Below, in pieces: positions 50,511-63,027 of a stretch of DNA of 64,000 bases. Under the pieces are notes generated by a model. It saw nothing but the letters and a program-made list of their open reading frames with translations. It was not told the origin of the DNA and made no database searches. The DNA comes from Baylisascaris procyonis (Eukaryota; Nematoda; Chromadorea; Rhabditida; Ascarididae). Made by a program: the position numbers and the translations under genes. Location: positions 1,860,001 through 1,924,000 of the forward strand of contig JAZARR010000231.1 of assembly GCA_037389465.1 (NCBI GenBank), read 5' to 3'. The stretch's first letter is position 1. Each line of letters opens with the position of its first letter.

Positions 50511-53500
50511 ATGATTACCGTTGCCATTGTGCAATTTGTGTTAATTTCAAGCATAGCCATTGCACAATTACGTTTGGGTGTCATAGAAACCGATCAAACA
50601 CTTCTACATCTCTGTCAAATTGCTATCGACCATGCTATCGACGATGGCTATTGTTCACAGCCAATACGGTAGGCTCCAGATTCCTAAAAAAAGAGCACGT
50701 TTACACTCTGATTAACTCAACACTCTCAACGGAACTTTGATAAATTTATTGCAGTACTGACTAAATAGCTATATAAATACTTTATAAGAGTGCAAAGAAT
50801 AAGATGAAATCGTTATTATGCTCGCTATCAAATTCTATTTAAAATAGTCAACGTAAGAATTTTATATTGATTGAGAAAGACTAAATGCAGAAATGTCGAA
50901 TATTTTTGCAAATGGAAATAATAACTACGCAAAGAAACTGAAAATTTGAGAAATAATGCATGGTATTTTGTAAGAGTTGATAAGTATGCATCGTTCTTTA
51001 TTATTTAAATAAAACAATAAACAATAAAATAACACATGCATGAAATGAGCCTGAGGTGACACCTGAAGTAATGACCTGAAGCTGGGGACGAAATTTACTA
51101 GTTCCACTAGTTAGCTAAGATTGACAACAAATTAAGCCTGATTAACCCTAGTGCTTTTGTATTTTTTTCGACTTGTGTTAAGGTGGAACTATACAGAATT
51201 TAATATTTTGTCGTAGAGTTAGTTTCCCGTGCTCAACTATACATGCATTAGCTTATTCATCTTCAGTCCCTTTCATTCAAGTGCAATAACTGCATAATAT
51301 TCATTCAGTAACTCAGGTAAATTAATATCAATTGAAAGTACGGCCATTGATAGTAAAACAAGAATATCTATAGCAAAGTGAAATGTAGTTCCGCTCGTTT
51401 TGCAGATTTTTCAATGGTTCCGGTTGTGAAGGCAGAGGTATTTCAAAAGGTACTGCAAATGCAGCATCATTTTATCACGAAAATGAAGTCCAGGTTGGAA
51501 AATCTATCAGATTTCATAGTGGAAGAAACTAATTTCAAAATGCCTTCCGGCAAAAAAAGCCACTGGAATTTCAATGCTAAAAATGCACATTAAAGCAGAA
51601 CTTAACGTGATTAATGATATAAGGTCGATTTGCGACCGTTTATAGCAATTTCTATGCAAATCATCGTATAAGTGGAAAAAATCAGGAAAGCAACAAAATA
51701 TTTGCATTAGTTCGCTTCCAGTTTTTGCATAATTTATTATAAGGAGCTTGATTAAGGCACTCGAAACGAACGTCATAGTCTAGAGGTTATTAGATTTATG
51801 TTTTTTTTTTTCAAATTCACTAACCTTTCTGCGGCATGAAAGAGTAACCGATTTTGAGATTGTGCATCCTACATTATTTAGGCAATCGTAGGCCCAAGCT
51901 GTGATGAGGAACTCATCGAAACCGGCCGCTTATCTTATTTCTGGGATATTCCTGTTCTGGCGAGAGCCGCCTCCGATCCCATAATTGCTGATCCGTTCCT
52001 ATATCCAACCGTTGTCCAATACGGTTTAAGCTCAACTGCAGGCCTCTCACATGCACTCAAAGAATTCGCCAATTATATGAATTTGAGCGAGGTTAGTGCA
52101 TTAATAAGAAATGGAGAAGAATCGCTATTACACCTATTTAATAAACTACGTTCAGTTTGTGCTTTTTCACTATTGGATGGGATAGTTTTTTTTTTTTTTT
52201 TGAAAAGACCTAAATCGGCGCTTCATCTTACTATTACGCGCCTCAGGCATGATTCTGTGGAAAAAATTTAAATCCTAGGACCCGCATATTGCTATAAATT
52301 ATTTAGTCAAATGTACAAAAATGCAACGATCTCTTCCCACAAACTATAGGAACGAGAAAATCATTTGCCAAGAAAATCGCTCAAATGCCAAATTGCATAT
52401 GGAAGTTTTCCTGAAACTTGCGCACTTTAACTGCTCAAATTGTTACAACTCACTTATAGTTGTGCTAAAATCATTGAATAATGAATTGTTTTAGATAACA
52501 CTCGTCAGTTCAGAACCTCCAACTCTTGGCACTTATCCAATCGCCAAAGCAATTTATGCATACTTAGAGTCAACTAAAATTCTGCAAGTGAAGAAGCTTA
52601 TCGTCATCGACGAAGAGTATTGGTCTGATAAAGAGAAAACTATCAATCTCATGCTAACTTCTTCTCGATGTATGGTTATTATACATTTGAACTAGTGAAT
52701 TCTTTAAAGGAATCATAAATCCCACAAATTTAAGGCATTCACAAGTTTTTTTGTTCACATACTGCGTTACGTTTTCGGTTATTTCCAGCAGCATATTAAT
52801 GTATTGCGTTCAAGCCTCACTTCAGCTAGAATATGGTATAATACGATCTTATTCTCGACATTGCACTACACAACACTACTGGTACTATAAAACACCCTCC
52901 AGCAGCATACTAATGTGTTGCCTTCAGGTCATGATTCAGCTAGAATACGCTATAATACGATCTTATTCTCGACACTGCGCTATACAACACTATTAGTACT
53001 ACAAAACACTCCCCAGCAGCAAACTAATGTATTGCCTTTAAGTCATGCTTCAGCTAGAATACGCTATAATACGATCTTATTCTCGACATTGCACTACACA
53101 ACACTACTGGTACTATAAAACACTCCCCAGCAGCAAACCAATGTATTGCCTTCAAGTCATGATTCAGCTAGAATACGCTATAATACGATCTTATTCTCGA
53201 CACTGCGCTACACAACACTATTAGTACTACAAAACACTCCCCAGCAGCAAACTAATGTATTGCCTTTAAGTCATGCTTCAGCTAGAATACGCTATAATAC
53301 GATCTTATTCTCGACATTGCACTACACAACACTACTGGTACTATAAAACACTCCCCAGCAGCAAACCAATGTATTGCCTTCAAGTCATGATTCAGCTAGA
53401 ATACGCTATAATACGATCTTATTCTCGACACTGCGCTACACAACACTATTAGTACTACAAAACACTCCCCAGCAGCAAACTAATGTATTGCCTTTAAGTC

Positions 53501-56500
53501 ATGCTTCAGCTAGAATACGCTATAATACGATCTTATTCTCGACATTGCACTACACAACACTACTGGTACTATAAAACACTCCCCAGCAGCAAACCAATGT
53601 ATTGCCTTCAAGTCATGATTCAGCTAGAATACGCTATAATACGATCTTATTCTCGACACTGCGCTACACAACACTATTAGTACTACAAAACACTCCCCAG
53701 CAGCAAACTAATGTATTGCCTTTAAGTCATGCTTCAGCTAGAATACGCTATAATACGATCTTATTCTCGACATTGCACTACACAACACTACTGGTACTAT
53801 AAAACACTCCCCAGCAGCAAACCAATGTATTGCCTTCAAGTCATGATTCAGCTAGAATACGCTATAATACGATCTTATTCTCGACACTGCGCTATACAAC
53901 ACTATTAGTACTACAAAACACGATCCCCAGCAGCAAACTAATGTATTGCCTTTAAGCTCATGCTTCAGCTAGAATACGCAGCAAACTAATGTATTGCCTT
54001 TAAGTCACTTCAGCTAGAATACGCTATAATACGATCTTATTCTCGACATTGCACTACACAACACTACTGGTACTATAAAACACTCCCCAGCAGCAAACCA
54101 ATGTATTGCCTTCAAGTCATGATTCAGCTAGAATACGCTATAATACGATCTTATTCTCGACACTGCGCTACACAACACTATTAGTACTACAAAACACTCC
54201 CCAGCAGCAAACTAATGTATTGCCTTTAAGTCATGCTTCAGCTAGAATACGCTATAATACGATCTTATTCTCGACATTGCACTACACAACACTACTGGTA
54301 CTATAAAACACTCCCCAGCAGCAAACCAATGTATTGCCTTCAAGTCATGATTCAGCTAGAATACGCTATAATACGATCTTATTCTCGACATTGCACTACA
54401 CAACACTACTGGTACTATAAAACACTCCCCAGCAGCAAACTAATGTATTGCCTTTAAGTCATGCTTCAGCTAGAATACGCTATAATACGATCTTATTCTC
54501 GACACTGCGCTACACAACACTATTCCTCGGAAAGACGTGTAAAATTTTTGAAATGGATTTCCTTTATTAGTACCCTGAATTCATCTTTCTTGTTTGAACT
54601 AAAGGTCTAATGTAATGAAACATCTACACTCCATGTCTTAAAAATCCAAGAAATATTTAGAAGTGCATTAAAAATTTTTTTGCAAAATATTTGAAAATTT
54701 CAGTGATTGCAATTGGCAGTGATTTCATCGATATACGCAATATGTTGAACGCTTTAACTATCGGCTATTTCACCTCAGAAAATTTCATCATTGTACTTAT
54801 ATGCGTACGAGTTAGCCTCAATTGCACCACAAAAATAAAGGATATTATTCATTCTGCAAGTATTATCGTCGTACGTCTTATTTCATATGTCTTATTTCAA
54901 AATTGCACTCAGATTCAAGTTATAAAATTTTTAAAATTTACCGCTTTTTACATTCATATCTCACTTTGTATAAAGCGTTTGATAATGATGAATAATTTGA
55001 TGGGGATAAATAAGTTAGCATAAGACTTCTAAGAGTTTTTCAGCTTTTCGAGACAAGAGTGCATAATACAGAATGGAGGGAGTAAAGAGGGGAAGGTGTA
55101 TTATTTGAAGAGAACTTACAATTACAGCTTAGTAACGTCTGTCATATTTTAGAACCTTGAATAAAGCTTGTAAAGATAACGCTGGCATTTGCTTTCCTCA
55201 TTCTCAAGCAACTCTGAAGTTATTCATTTATTTATAGCTTTTACATCACTATTCTAACATTCTTCGCATGCCATGAAGAGTTACCTGCACCGTGAAAATT
55301 TACTTAAGTTTGATATTTCACGTTTTGAAACGTGAAAACCAATTTTCGGTTGTTCTTTTGGTCATATGATTCTCAACGGGAATACAGCGAACGTTAAGCG
55401 AGAGTTGTTGTAGTAAAGTGTAATAAAATTGTTTACTAAACAACCAACAAAAATCGAGAATTAGAAAATAAAGTGGAATTTGGTTTCCTTGCTCATTCTT
55501 AAGCATTAAACTATAATATTTATTTCCTAACATTCTTTTCGTCAACATTCTTCTTTTTTATTGACAGCTGGCTCCACATATTCCAAATTATGAGGCAATT
55601 ATTGAAGAGCTTCAACAATTTCTGCCAAATTTGGTCAACATTGTAAGTTTTTCATTAAAAAAACTTTTTCAAGTTCAACGTTTCATATTAGATAATTATC
55701 ATAACTAATTATTTTCGTAGTTATCCGTTCTTATTGGTAAAGAACGGTATTCACAGAAAGTGGGTTATTTGTTCTATGATTAACGCATTGAAATTGAAAA
55801 AGAATTTGAAAATTGAATTAAAAAAACGATCTATCATATGCAAATCATGTTTTGTTATTTTTAAACGACAGTCAAAAATTATTGATTTCATATTTTCAAG
55901 GCATTTTTTTATTGTATATTTTAGGAAATTGTTAAGTGCTCATCAGTATAAATTTTTACTAGATAATTAACCAAAAAAAGATAATAATTACTTGCCGAGT
56001 TAAATTTTATTTTTCGATCTAAGTTTTTCGCCGACAATCAGCAGGAGAAATAACAGAATTCTTATCTATATGATCCTCTTTAGAATTGATAATTTCTGCT
56101 TAGAAATCAAATTTTTCGAGTATTATAGAAAGAAAAAAATGTTGCTTCTATGGAATTATCTCAAAGCCATTATGCATCATTCCAATGGAACTTAGACGCA
56201 ATTCTTTAAAAAGAGAGAGGAGAAACTTGGCACCACATACACTTTTTACGGCAACCTTTCATTAAACGATTGCATCAATAATAAAGTGGGCAAAAAGTGG
56301 GAACATTTTTTCATTATATTTTAAGTTTCGTTTCATTTTAAGTTTTTTTAAAAATTTATTCAGTATTAAATAATAATATTAAAAAATTCATTCAATAATA
56401 ATTGGCATCCTCAATGCGTTTTCAATGCGTATTTCCACCATAACTAATACTACTATTTAGAACTAAAATATTTTATAGTTAAAGGTGCCTTTTTAAACTG

Positions 56501-57640
56501 TATTGCTTTAGGAATAAGAGACGCTATTAGAATCTATGCCTCAAATATGAGCATTGTACAAATATTTTTGCAACTTCTAGTTGGGAGTTTTTTCATGATT
56601 TTCCTTCTGCCACTCTTTATGAAATTTAGATATGGTTGAGAAAAAAGATATAATTGATTTGATATGCACAAGTTTAAAGCAAATGAACTACAGGAACAAT
56701 TGGAGGACTACTTAACGATGTATAATGCTTGTTATGGATTTTGTGCCGGTTCGAAAATTTTGTCGATTGGAGGAAAAGAATTCGCCAAGAATTTGCGAAA
56801 CAAACAATTTAATGGTTTGGAATTATTAGCTGAGTCATTAGGCATTTGTTTTCTTTTTCATCCACTATTGCATCAATAGGAATCGTTCAAGCATTGCGAT
56901 ATGCGTTAAATAATTATCAGATATGTGGTTATACATCGAGTGATTTGCAACTGGTTTAGTCTTTTTATTAAGATGGAACTTATGCTTATCTAAAGAAACC
57001 GAATATTTCAAGGGATCGAACGTAATTTGGAAAACGCTAACAACGCTTTGAACCCTCCCTGCTTGGCATAGGGGAGAATTTAGCTATTGTAACATGTTTC
57101 TTTTGCTATATACCACACATTTCGCAATTGTATCTTCGCAAATGATTTCATCAAATCACACGCTCATGAAACATCTTATGGATGGATGTAGTCGATTTTT
57201 TCAGGCATAAAAATGTCATAATTAGTGAAAAACAAACAAGAAAAGAACCAATATTAAAAATTTCTAAAGTTGCAATGTAATGGCACCGATAAGGCATAGC
57301 TGTGTTGGACGAAATTCAAGGTGGTCGCTTAAGTGGATAATTAAATTCAGGTCATCTCGGTAGTATAGCTTTCGATAGTGGTGCAGCTCGATTGCAAGAT
57401 TATGTTTTTCAATTTCTACCCGACGTTAATGGGGGATTCTCAATTGCACTTAATATCACTTCAAATGCAGCACCTTGCGAGAATTCTGCATGCTTCAGCA
57501 CGGTAGAATTCACTTTCTAGCAAACGTTGCATTGATATAGTAGTCTACTATAATTGATTATGCTCATCGAGTTCATCTCAATTTCTATCGATTAAACATC
57601 GAAATACTATTATTTCCGGTAGATTATATGTTGATTGAAA

Positions 57641-57691
<51 letters not shown>

Positions 57692-60600
57692 AATAAATAT
57701 CGAAATATTATTATTTCCGGTAGATTATATCCAGCAATACTTGAAAAGTTGCGACTAGTAAAAATTGAATTCTTTTAACAATAGAAACATATTGATTGCT
57801 TAATTTTTCAATGCGAAAATCTTTTCTCATTTCAATAAATTTCACATAATTCATGCAAAAATTTGCTAAAAATTGAGGGTTTGGTTCCCAGCTTATTTTG
57901 AGAAGAGTTATATAGGCCATCGGCAGTCAATTCACTACTTTCAATTCTTGTAATTAAATGAGTGACTAAAGCTACCTGAATAGTAAGTAAATAAACTCTG
58001 CTAATGCTATTAATTCCTTTCTATGAGTTCTATAAAATTTAATAGCATCCTGCGATATCTTCCATAAAACTTGCGAATTTTCTATTGTCCATATGAAATG
58101 CAACATCTTGCATTGCTATAAAAACTTAATGATATCCACTTGAAGAAAGAAAAGCGGCTCTAATCGACTATGAACATAATTCAAAAGCAGAAGCATCTAC
58201 CACGAAATTTTTCTTTTTTATTCACTACAATATGAAAATTTTTTTTACCTACATACCAAAAAAAAAAGATCTTTTTTGTTTCACCTACAAGTCACTCCAA
58301 CATTTTAGCTCGATCTCAAGAAGTTAAATCTCAACAAATCTAGCATCACTTAAATTCGATCCAACTTTAAATGAATAAGCTATCAACGATAAACTTTACG
58401 AAATAGATGAAAATATAAGAACGTTGCTATGAGCGCTTCATTGAGCATCATCGTCACTCGTTATCGACTACAATAATGAATAGTTGTGTTAGTGTGCCTA
58501 ATTAACGATCATAGTGTTGACATATGTATATCAAACGCAATGCCTCATTACAACATCGACATATCTTGAAATGTGCTACTTTATTGTTCGCCTTGCATTT
58601 CAACTGTTATAACGTTCGATTCAGTGATATTGATATTGCTATTTAAAACTTTATTTAGCTTGTAAAATTGAGCTTAAATTTAAGCTTATCTTTGCCGGAA
58701 GCTTATTTCTCGATGATACAAGTTTATTTGAAAAAAATCTCTCATAAAAATTATCGATTGCTTTTAAAGTTTATTTATTAGACTAAACAATTTTTGTTGT
58801 ATTTGCCAATCGTTGATGGTGAACTATGTTCGATGAACGATAAAATTCATCTAATAGCATAATATAGATGATAGCTCAGCTGGGCTGAGTCCTTACGGTT
58901 GGAAGGAAAATTTACTCGTAATAAAACATTTTGCATAAAGGGTAATTAACCAAAGCGATTGAATTTTGTGGAATATTACTTAGCATTACGAGTAAACTTT
59001 ACTTGTGTCCTTGTCAACTTGGCTTCTCAAGTGCGTACATAACGATTTTCACTTGTTCATTTTAATGCTTATTTACTTCATAGGGTTGTGCGAAGCAAGA
59101 AAACGTTTGCAAATATTTTTGATGCAATATTCCGATGTCCATAGCGCTTAAATTTTAATCCTCAAAAAATTCGCAATGAGTCTAAAATTTATATTATTAT
59201 TAAATTTTGTAATTGGCAAGCATGTAATGAAATGTAAGGTAATACGAAGCTGAGAAAAATAGCGTCAATTATCAAAGGTTTGAATTGAATGTTCAAATAT
59301 GTAAATTGAGGAGACATATTTGGTCATGCGAATAAGTCGGTGGTCATCCCAATTGAAATCGGCAATCCTTTCTGGTTTGGTCATAAAATCGCCAAATTCT
59401 AGCGATCTAATATTACAGGATATCTTCAAGTTTGCGTGCATAATAGCGCCTTAAGAATGTTCATTTTACGATTCATTCAAATAGTGGGCAAATAAAGAAG
59501 CACATTAGAGGGCCTGGAAATATACGTTCTCTAGCAATTTCCTTACTTGATCAAAGAGTTTCAAAGAATACCACCAACTAATAAATACGTTTGTATTTTA
59601 ATTAATTATACGATTTGAACCAATGCTTAAAAAAAGATTCGCTTTCTTTGTGCAAATTTTTCGGAGTCAAATGGGAAGGGACCGGCTCAGAATGGATGCA
59701 AAAATTTTTCCCAGTCTCAAATATCTGAAATTCCATTCGGAAGCTGACAAAACACGACGAAAAATGCTTGCGAGAGCCATCCTATTGTATATATTATATC
59801 GATTAGACTTCATAACATCGGCTTCTACGGTTTTCGATTGCCAATAATCGAACAGATAGATATACATAAATGCGCCATGCTAATGTAGGAAATTAAAGGG
59901 AGAAGGGTCTTTGCAGTGGGAAGTCACTAAGGTTTATACATTTTTTGTTGTGTTGAGTAGAATGAAGTTATTTTTAAATGTATTAGCGACTTCAAGTTAT
60001 ATACGCATTTTTTAATGTACAGTGCAGTTATTTTATATATATTTACAAATATTATTTACAGTTTATATACATGGTTAGAATTCGTAATTTTTTTCCGGCC
60101 CGAATTGTCTAACAGAGGTCATATTGTGCAGATACAGGCGTATGTGAGAAATTTACGAATTTTCGAATTCTTGAAATTTTCGCATTCAACTTTCAGTAAA
60201 TTATTCTCCATAGTAAGAATGGTTTACTGAAATTTCGTCAGGGAATGCCATATTTTAGGCGATTGATGCATAGATGTGTTGTGATTTGTTTTGAAGTGCT
60301 GCTTTACGATATATTCGTGGATGATGTTTTTCTGATCATGTGTATCTATGTTGTTCTTGTACTTCATTGCTTCACTGCAATCTACTCTTTTTCTTCTATG
60401 AACATAAATTCCTTGCTTTGTTTTAATAGTAATAATTCATTTAAAAGGTGATAATTCAAAAAAGATGATAAAAATTCATTTAAAAATTGATGATTCATCA
60501 TTTTTTATAAGTTTTCTTTTATTTTATTATACTAGTTAATAAATTACTCTCTAGATCAGTAAGCTATTCTGTATCTACTTATACGTGAGTGTCAAAAAAT

Positions 60601-62965
60601 TAGAATTATGGATAGAGTACAGCTAATTTTTGGAAAATTGGACAAGCTCACTATTACACAATTTTTGAGGGAGAAGTACAGATACAATACTATACGAAAA
60701 ATTCTGCGACAATGACATTGGCAACACGAATGCGCATTTGTTATCTCAGCTAAGATTCATTCAACATGTCAAAAATTTAAATGAAAATTTAAAATTTAAC
60801 TACCTATGTGGTATCGATTCCTATTGGGTGTGATGGTTTATTTTATTTATTTTTCATCAATTTTATTTCTTTTTTTAAAATATGTTTCGGCCAAGATTTT
60901 AAATATTCGAATATGTAAAAATAATTTCTTGTATAATTTTTCCAATTTAAGCGAGCAATTATATTAGACGCATCATTTATGGAAAATCGAAAACGTATGA
61001 ATATCGCAGAATGTATTATGATGGGTGGATGCCGAAATTATCTCGCACTTATGATTGCATCGATTTTAGCCATTACGCTTATTATTGCTGGTGTTGTTTT
61101 CTATCTAATCCGCAGGAAGTTAGTACTCCTTGATTTAAAGTAGAATTAGATTTGGCGAAATTGATGGCTCGTACGAGGTAGAACTACCACAACAAACGCA
61201 AAATGATGGCAACTTATCATCCTCAAAAAGAGTGCATTTCGGTAGCTTGAGGCTATTCTCTCGAATGGAATCAGCTGCATCTTTTAACGATACGCTGAGC
61301 GGCACCTGTATGAGAATAGCCATTCGCTAAATGACCCGGTCATATGAAGTCATTGAATTTGTTAATGACGGTTTTCCTAAGATCCATAATAAATAAATTT
61401 GATAATTTTTTCTGACGACCTAAAAATGCGCATGAACAGAGAACTGACTTGAACGTGATGATGGAGCTAGTTCGGATATCCAAAAAATTTGCTGATCGGT
61501 ACTGAAATTAAAATTGAAAAATTGAGAAAAAACATTTATCCTCTACCTGTCCCACAGAAACATATAGCAGCAATGAGGTGAAGCTCACAACCGATTTCTT
61601 ATTACCTCAGTATTGTTTGCAATTCATTCCGTTGATGATTCGTAAAGCTTCTGTTACATTTGCTTAGACTTTGCTATAGAACATCAGCTGGCGATCATAA
61701 TGTCTTTAGCGAGCAAAAAAAAAATTGATGACAAGCACATTAGTTTGATCACTGATTCTACGGATAATGAAATACGACGATATTAACTCCATCCAGTTAA
61801 AAATTCGACTCTCGCAAAAAAATTTTCGCATCCAAAAATGTTCAATTCGCATGTGAATAGATAGATAGCTCTACATCTGCAACAGCAAGTTAGCTTGCCC
61901 ATTCATATGTACAAGCATTGCGATGTTTGCAATTCTCATCTAAAATGGAAAGATTTCGACGGAATATTTTCGCTGCCAACTTTTAAAATTCTCATGCGAG
62001 ATACGTATCGCCGTAGGCTACATTCATGGTAGAACAATACTTCTTTCTCAGTTTATCGATGAATGCCTTAATCATTAGTTGGTCAAAGAAATTTTCAATA
62101 TTTTCTGCTTTCAGAAAAAATATGAACGCTTATCGACTGACTTGGAAAGTTCCGAAAGATTCGTTGAAAGTTATCGAAAGTAAGCAGGTATGTTTCACAA
62201 TTAGAATCGCCATCCCTTCTTCTCGCAAAAACAACTATCTCACATTCTTCTCTAATCGGGTTCTCCCATTTAGCAGTTCAAATTTAAGAACAACATGATG
62301 ATAGGGGATGTGTAAGTGAATCAGTGCAAATCAGTTACTTTGATTATGCTTCAGTTAATACCTAAATTAATAGTTTTTTATGCCTTGAAAAGTGATAGAG
62401 TTCAATTATCGCTCACGCAAAAATATGTTTGCAAAACACTGTTGTCTTTGTAGGCAGTATTGAATTAGGAATGTAAAGTAAAAAGCACTGTCACTGTATT
62501 GCAGCATATGAAAAATGGACGAATTTTTTTCAGCAACATTATTGATTACAAAAATTCTATCAAATAAATCTGGAAGTTATGAATTCTCTGATGTTAGAAA
62601 AAGTGAATTTCATAGTTTTTTTTTAATTTCAGTCAAAAGGAAAAACGACGAGTGAGAATTTAAGCAGTAAACGACGTACGATTGAATCATATGCATTAAT
62701 GGGATCAGCAAAAGCCGAATTTATATGTTTGAAACAAGATAAACGAATTCGTTGGACGAAACAGCAACAAAAATTTCTCTTCGAAATGAAATCTTTAAAT
62801 CACGAAAATTTAACAAATTTTCTTGGGATATGCTATAATAATGGAGATCGATTTTATGTTTTACATACGCTTGTTGAACGAGCATCGCTTGAGGATTTCA
62901 TTTTCGATCATGAATTCAATATGGATGCAACATTTCGATCCGCATTTATAAAGGACATTATCAAG
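50511..62965 (+). CDS. Receptor-type guanylate cyclase, 5' part (continues past window)
   Basis: Eleven exons join in phase to 551 codons: 50511-50668, 51406-51493, 51882-52091, 52495-52669, 54704-54804, 55568-55642, 56694-56814, 57351-57502, 60952-61118, 62115-62187, 62633-62965. Domains: signal peptide (1-19); ANF-type ligand-binding domain (about 20-360) with NGSGCEG (56-62), IVGPSC (84-89), a strand starting KKLIVID and FDSGAARLQDY in the last part; one membrane helix (about 390-412) followed by RRK; a juxtamembrane Trp segment; and the first third of the kinase-homology domain with FICLK (470-474), NHENLTNFLGIC (496-507) and ERASLEDFI (522-530). Such receptors make cGMP, often in sensory cilia. 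The catalytic domain is not in the window. The exon 5 donor, the exon 5-6 join and the exon 7 acceptor (weak, CTACAG) are least certain; the rest have good splice sites. The extracellular part is shorter than usual for the family. Which paralogue it is cannot be told. Confidence 0.9.
52785..54524. repeat. 114-bp minisatellite in intron 4 of the cyclase gene, 228-bp dimers
   Basis: About 15 tandem copies fill most of the 2034-bp intron. Two variants alternate (for example ACTACTGGTACTATAAAAC versus ACTATTAGTACTACAAAAC), so the higher-order period is 228 bp; copies at 53146, 53374 and 53602 are nearly identical. The first copies are diverged, and one copy near 53920-54020 is scrambled by a partial duplication of about 48 bp. 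The unit is 38 codons long, which creates repeated 66-codon open frames that are not genes. Confidence 0.97.
55317..55338. repeat. Short palindrome in intron 5 of the cyclase gene
   Basis: TTTCACGTTT, two bases, AAACGTGAAA: perfect 10-bp arms. Contains ACGT cores on both arms. Confidence 0.85.
57503..60951 (+). other. Intron 8 of the cyclase gene
   Basis: The longest intron, 3449 nt. It separates the ligand-binding exons from the membrane exon. It holds the (AAAT)n repeat and only short open frames (59623-59847 plus and 59667-59867 minus overlap each other). No internal gene is supported. An unrecognised short exon of the receptor could still lie here, but the flanking exons join in phase without one. 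Confidence 0.6.
57598..57730. repeat. (AAAT)n flanked by a 32-bp direct repeat
   Basis: Two copies of a 32-bp sequence (57598-57629 and 57699-57730; both contain ATTATTTCCGGTAGATTATA; 31 of 32 identical) flank an (AAAT)n run of about 13 copies (57638-57690, imperfect to 57699). Lies in the 3.4-kb intron 8 of the cyclase gene. Confidence 0.9.
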
Positions 62966-62989
62966 GTAATATGATTAAAATTATCCACT

Positions 62990-63027
<38 letters not shown>

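Noticed and set aside
52751..54457. Repeated 66-74 codon open frames
   Set aside because: Created by the 114-bp minisatellite within an intron.
55043..55076. Possible extra cyclase exon after TTTTTCAG (frame LFETRVHNTEWRE)
   Set aside because: Its only donor leaves phase 2, which does not fit exon 6, whereas exons 5 and 6 join in phase directly.
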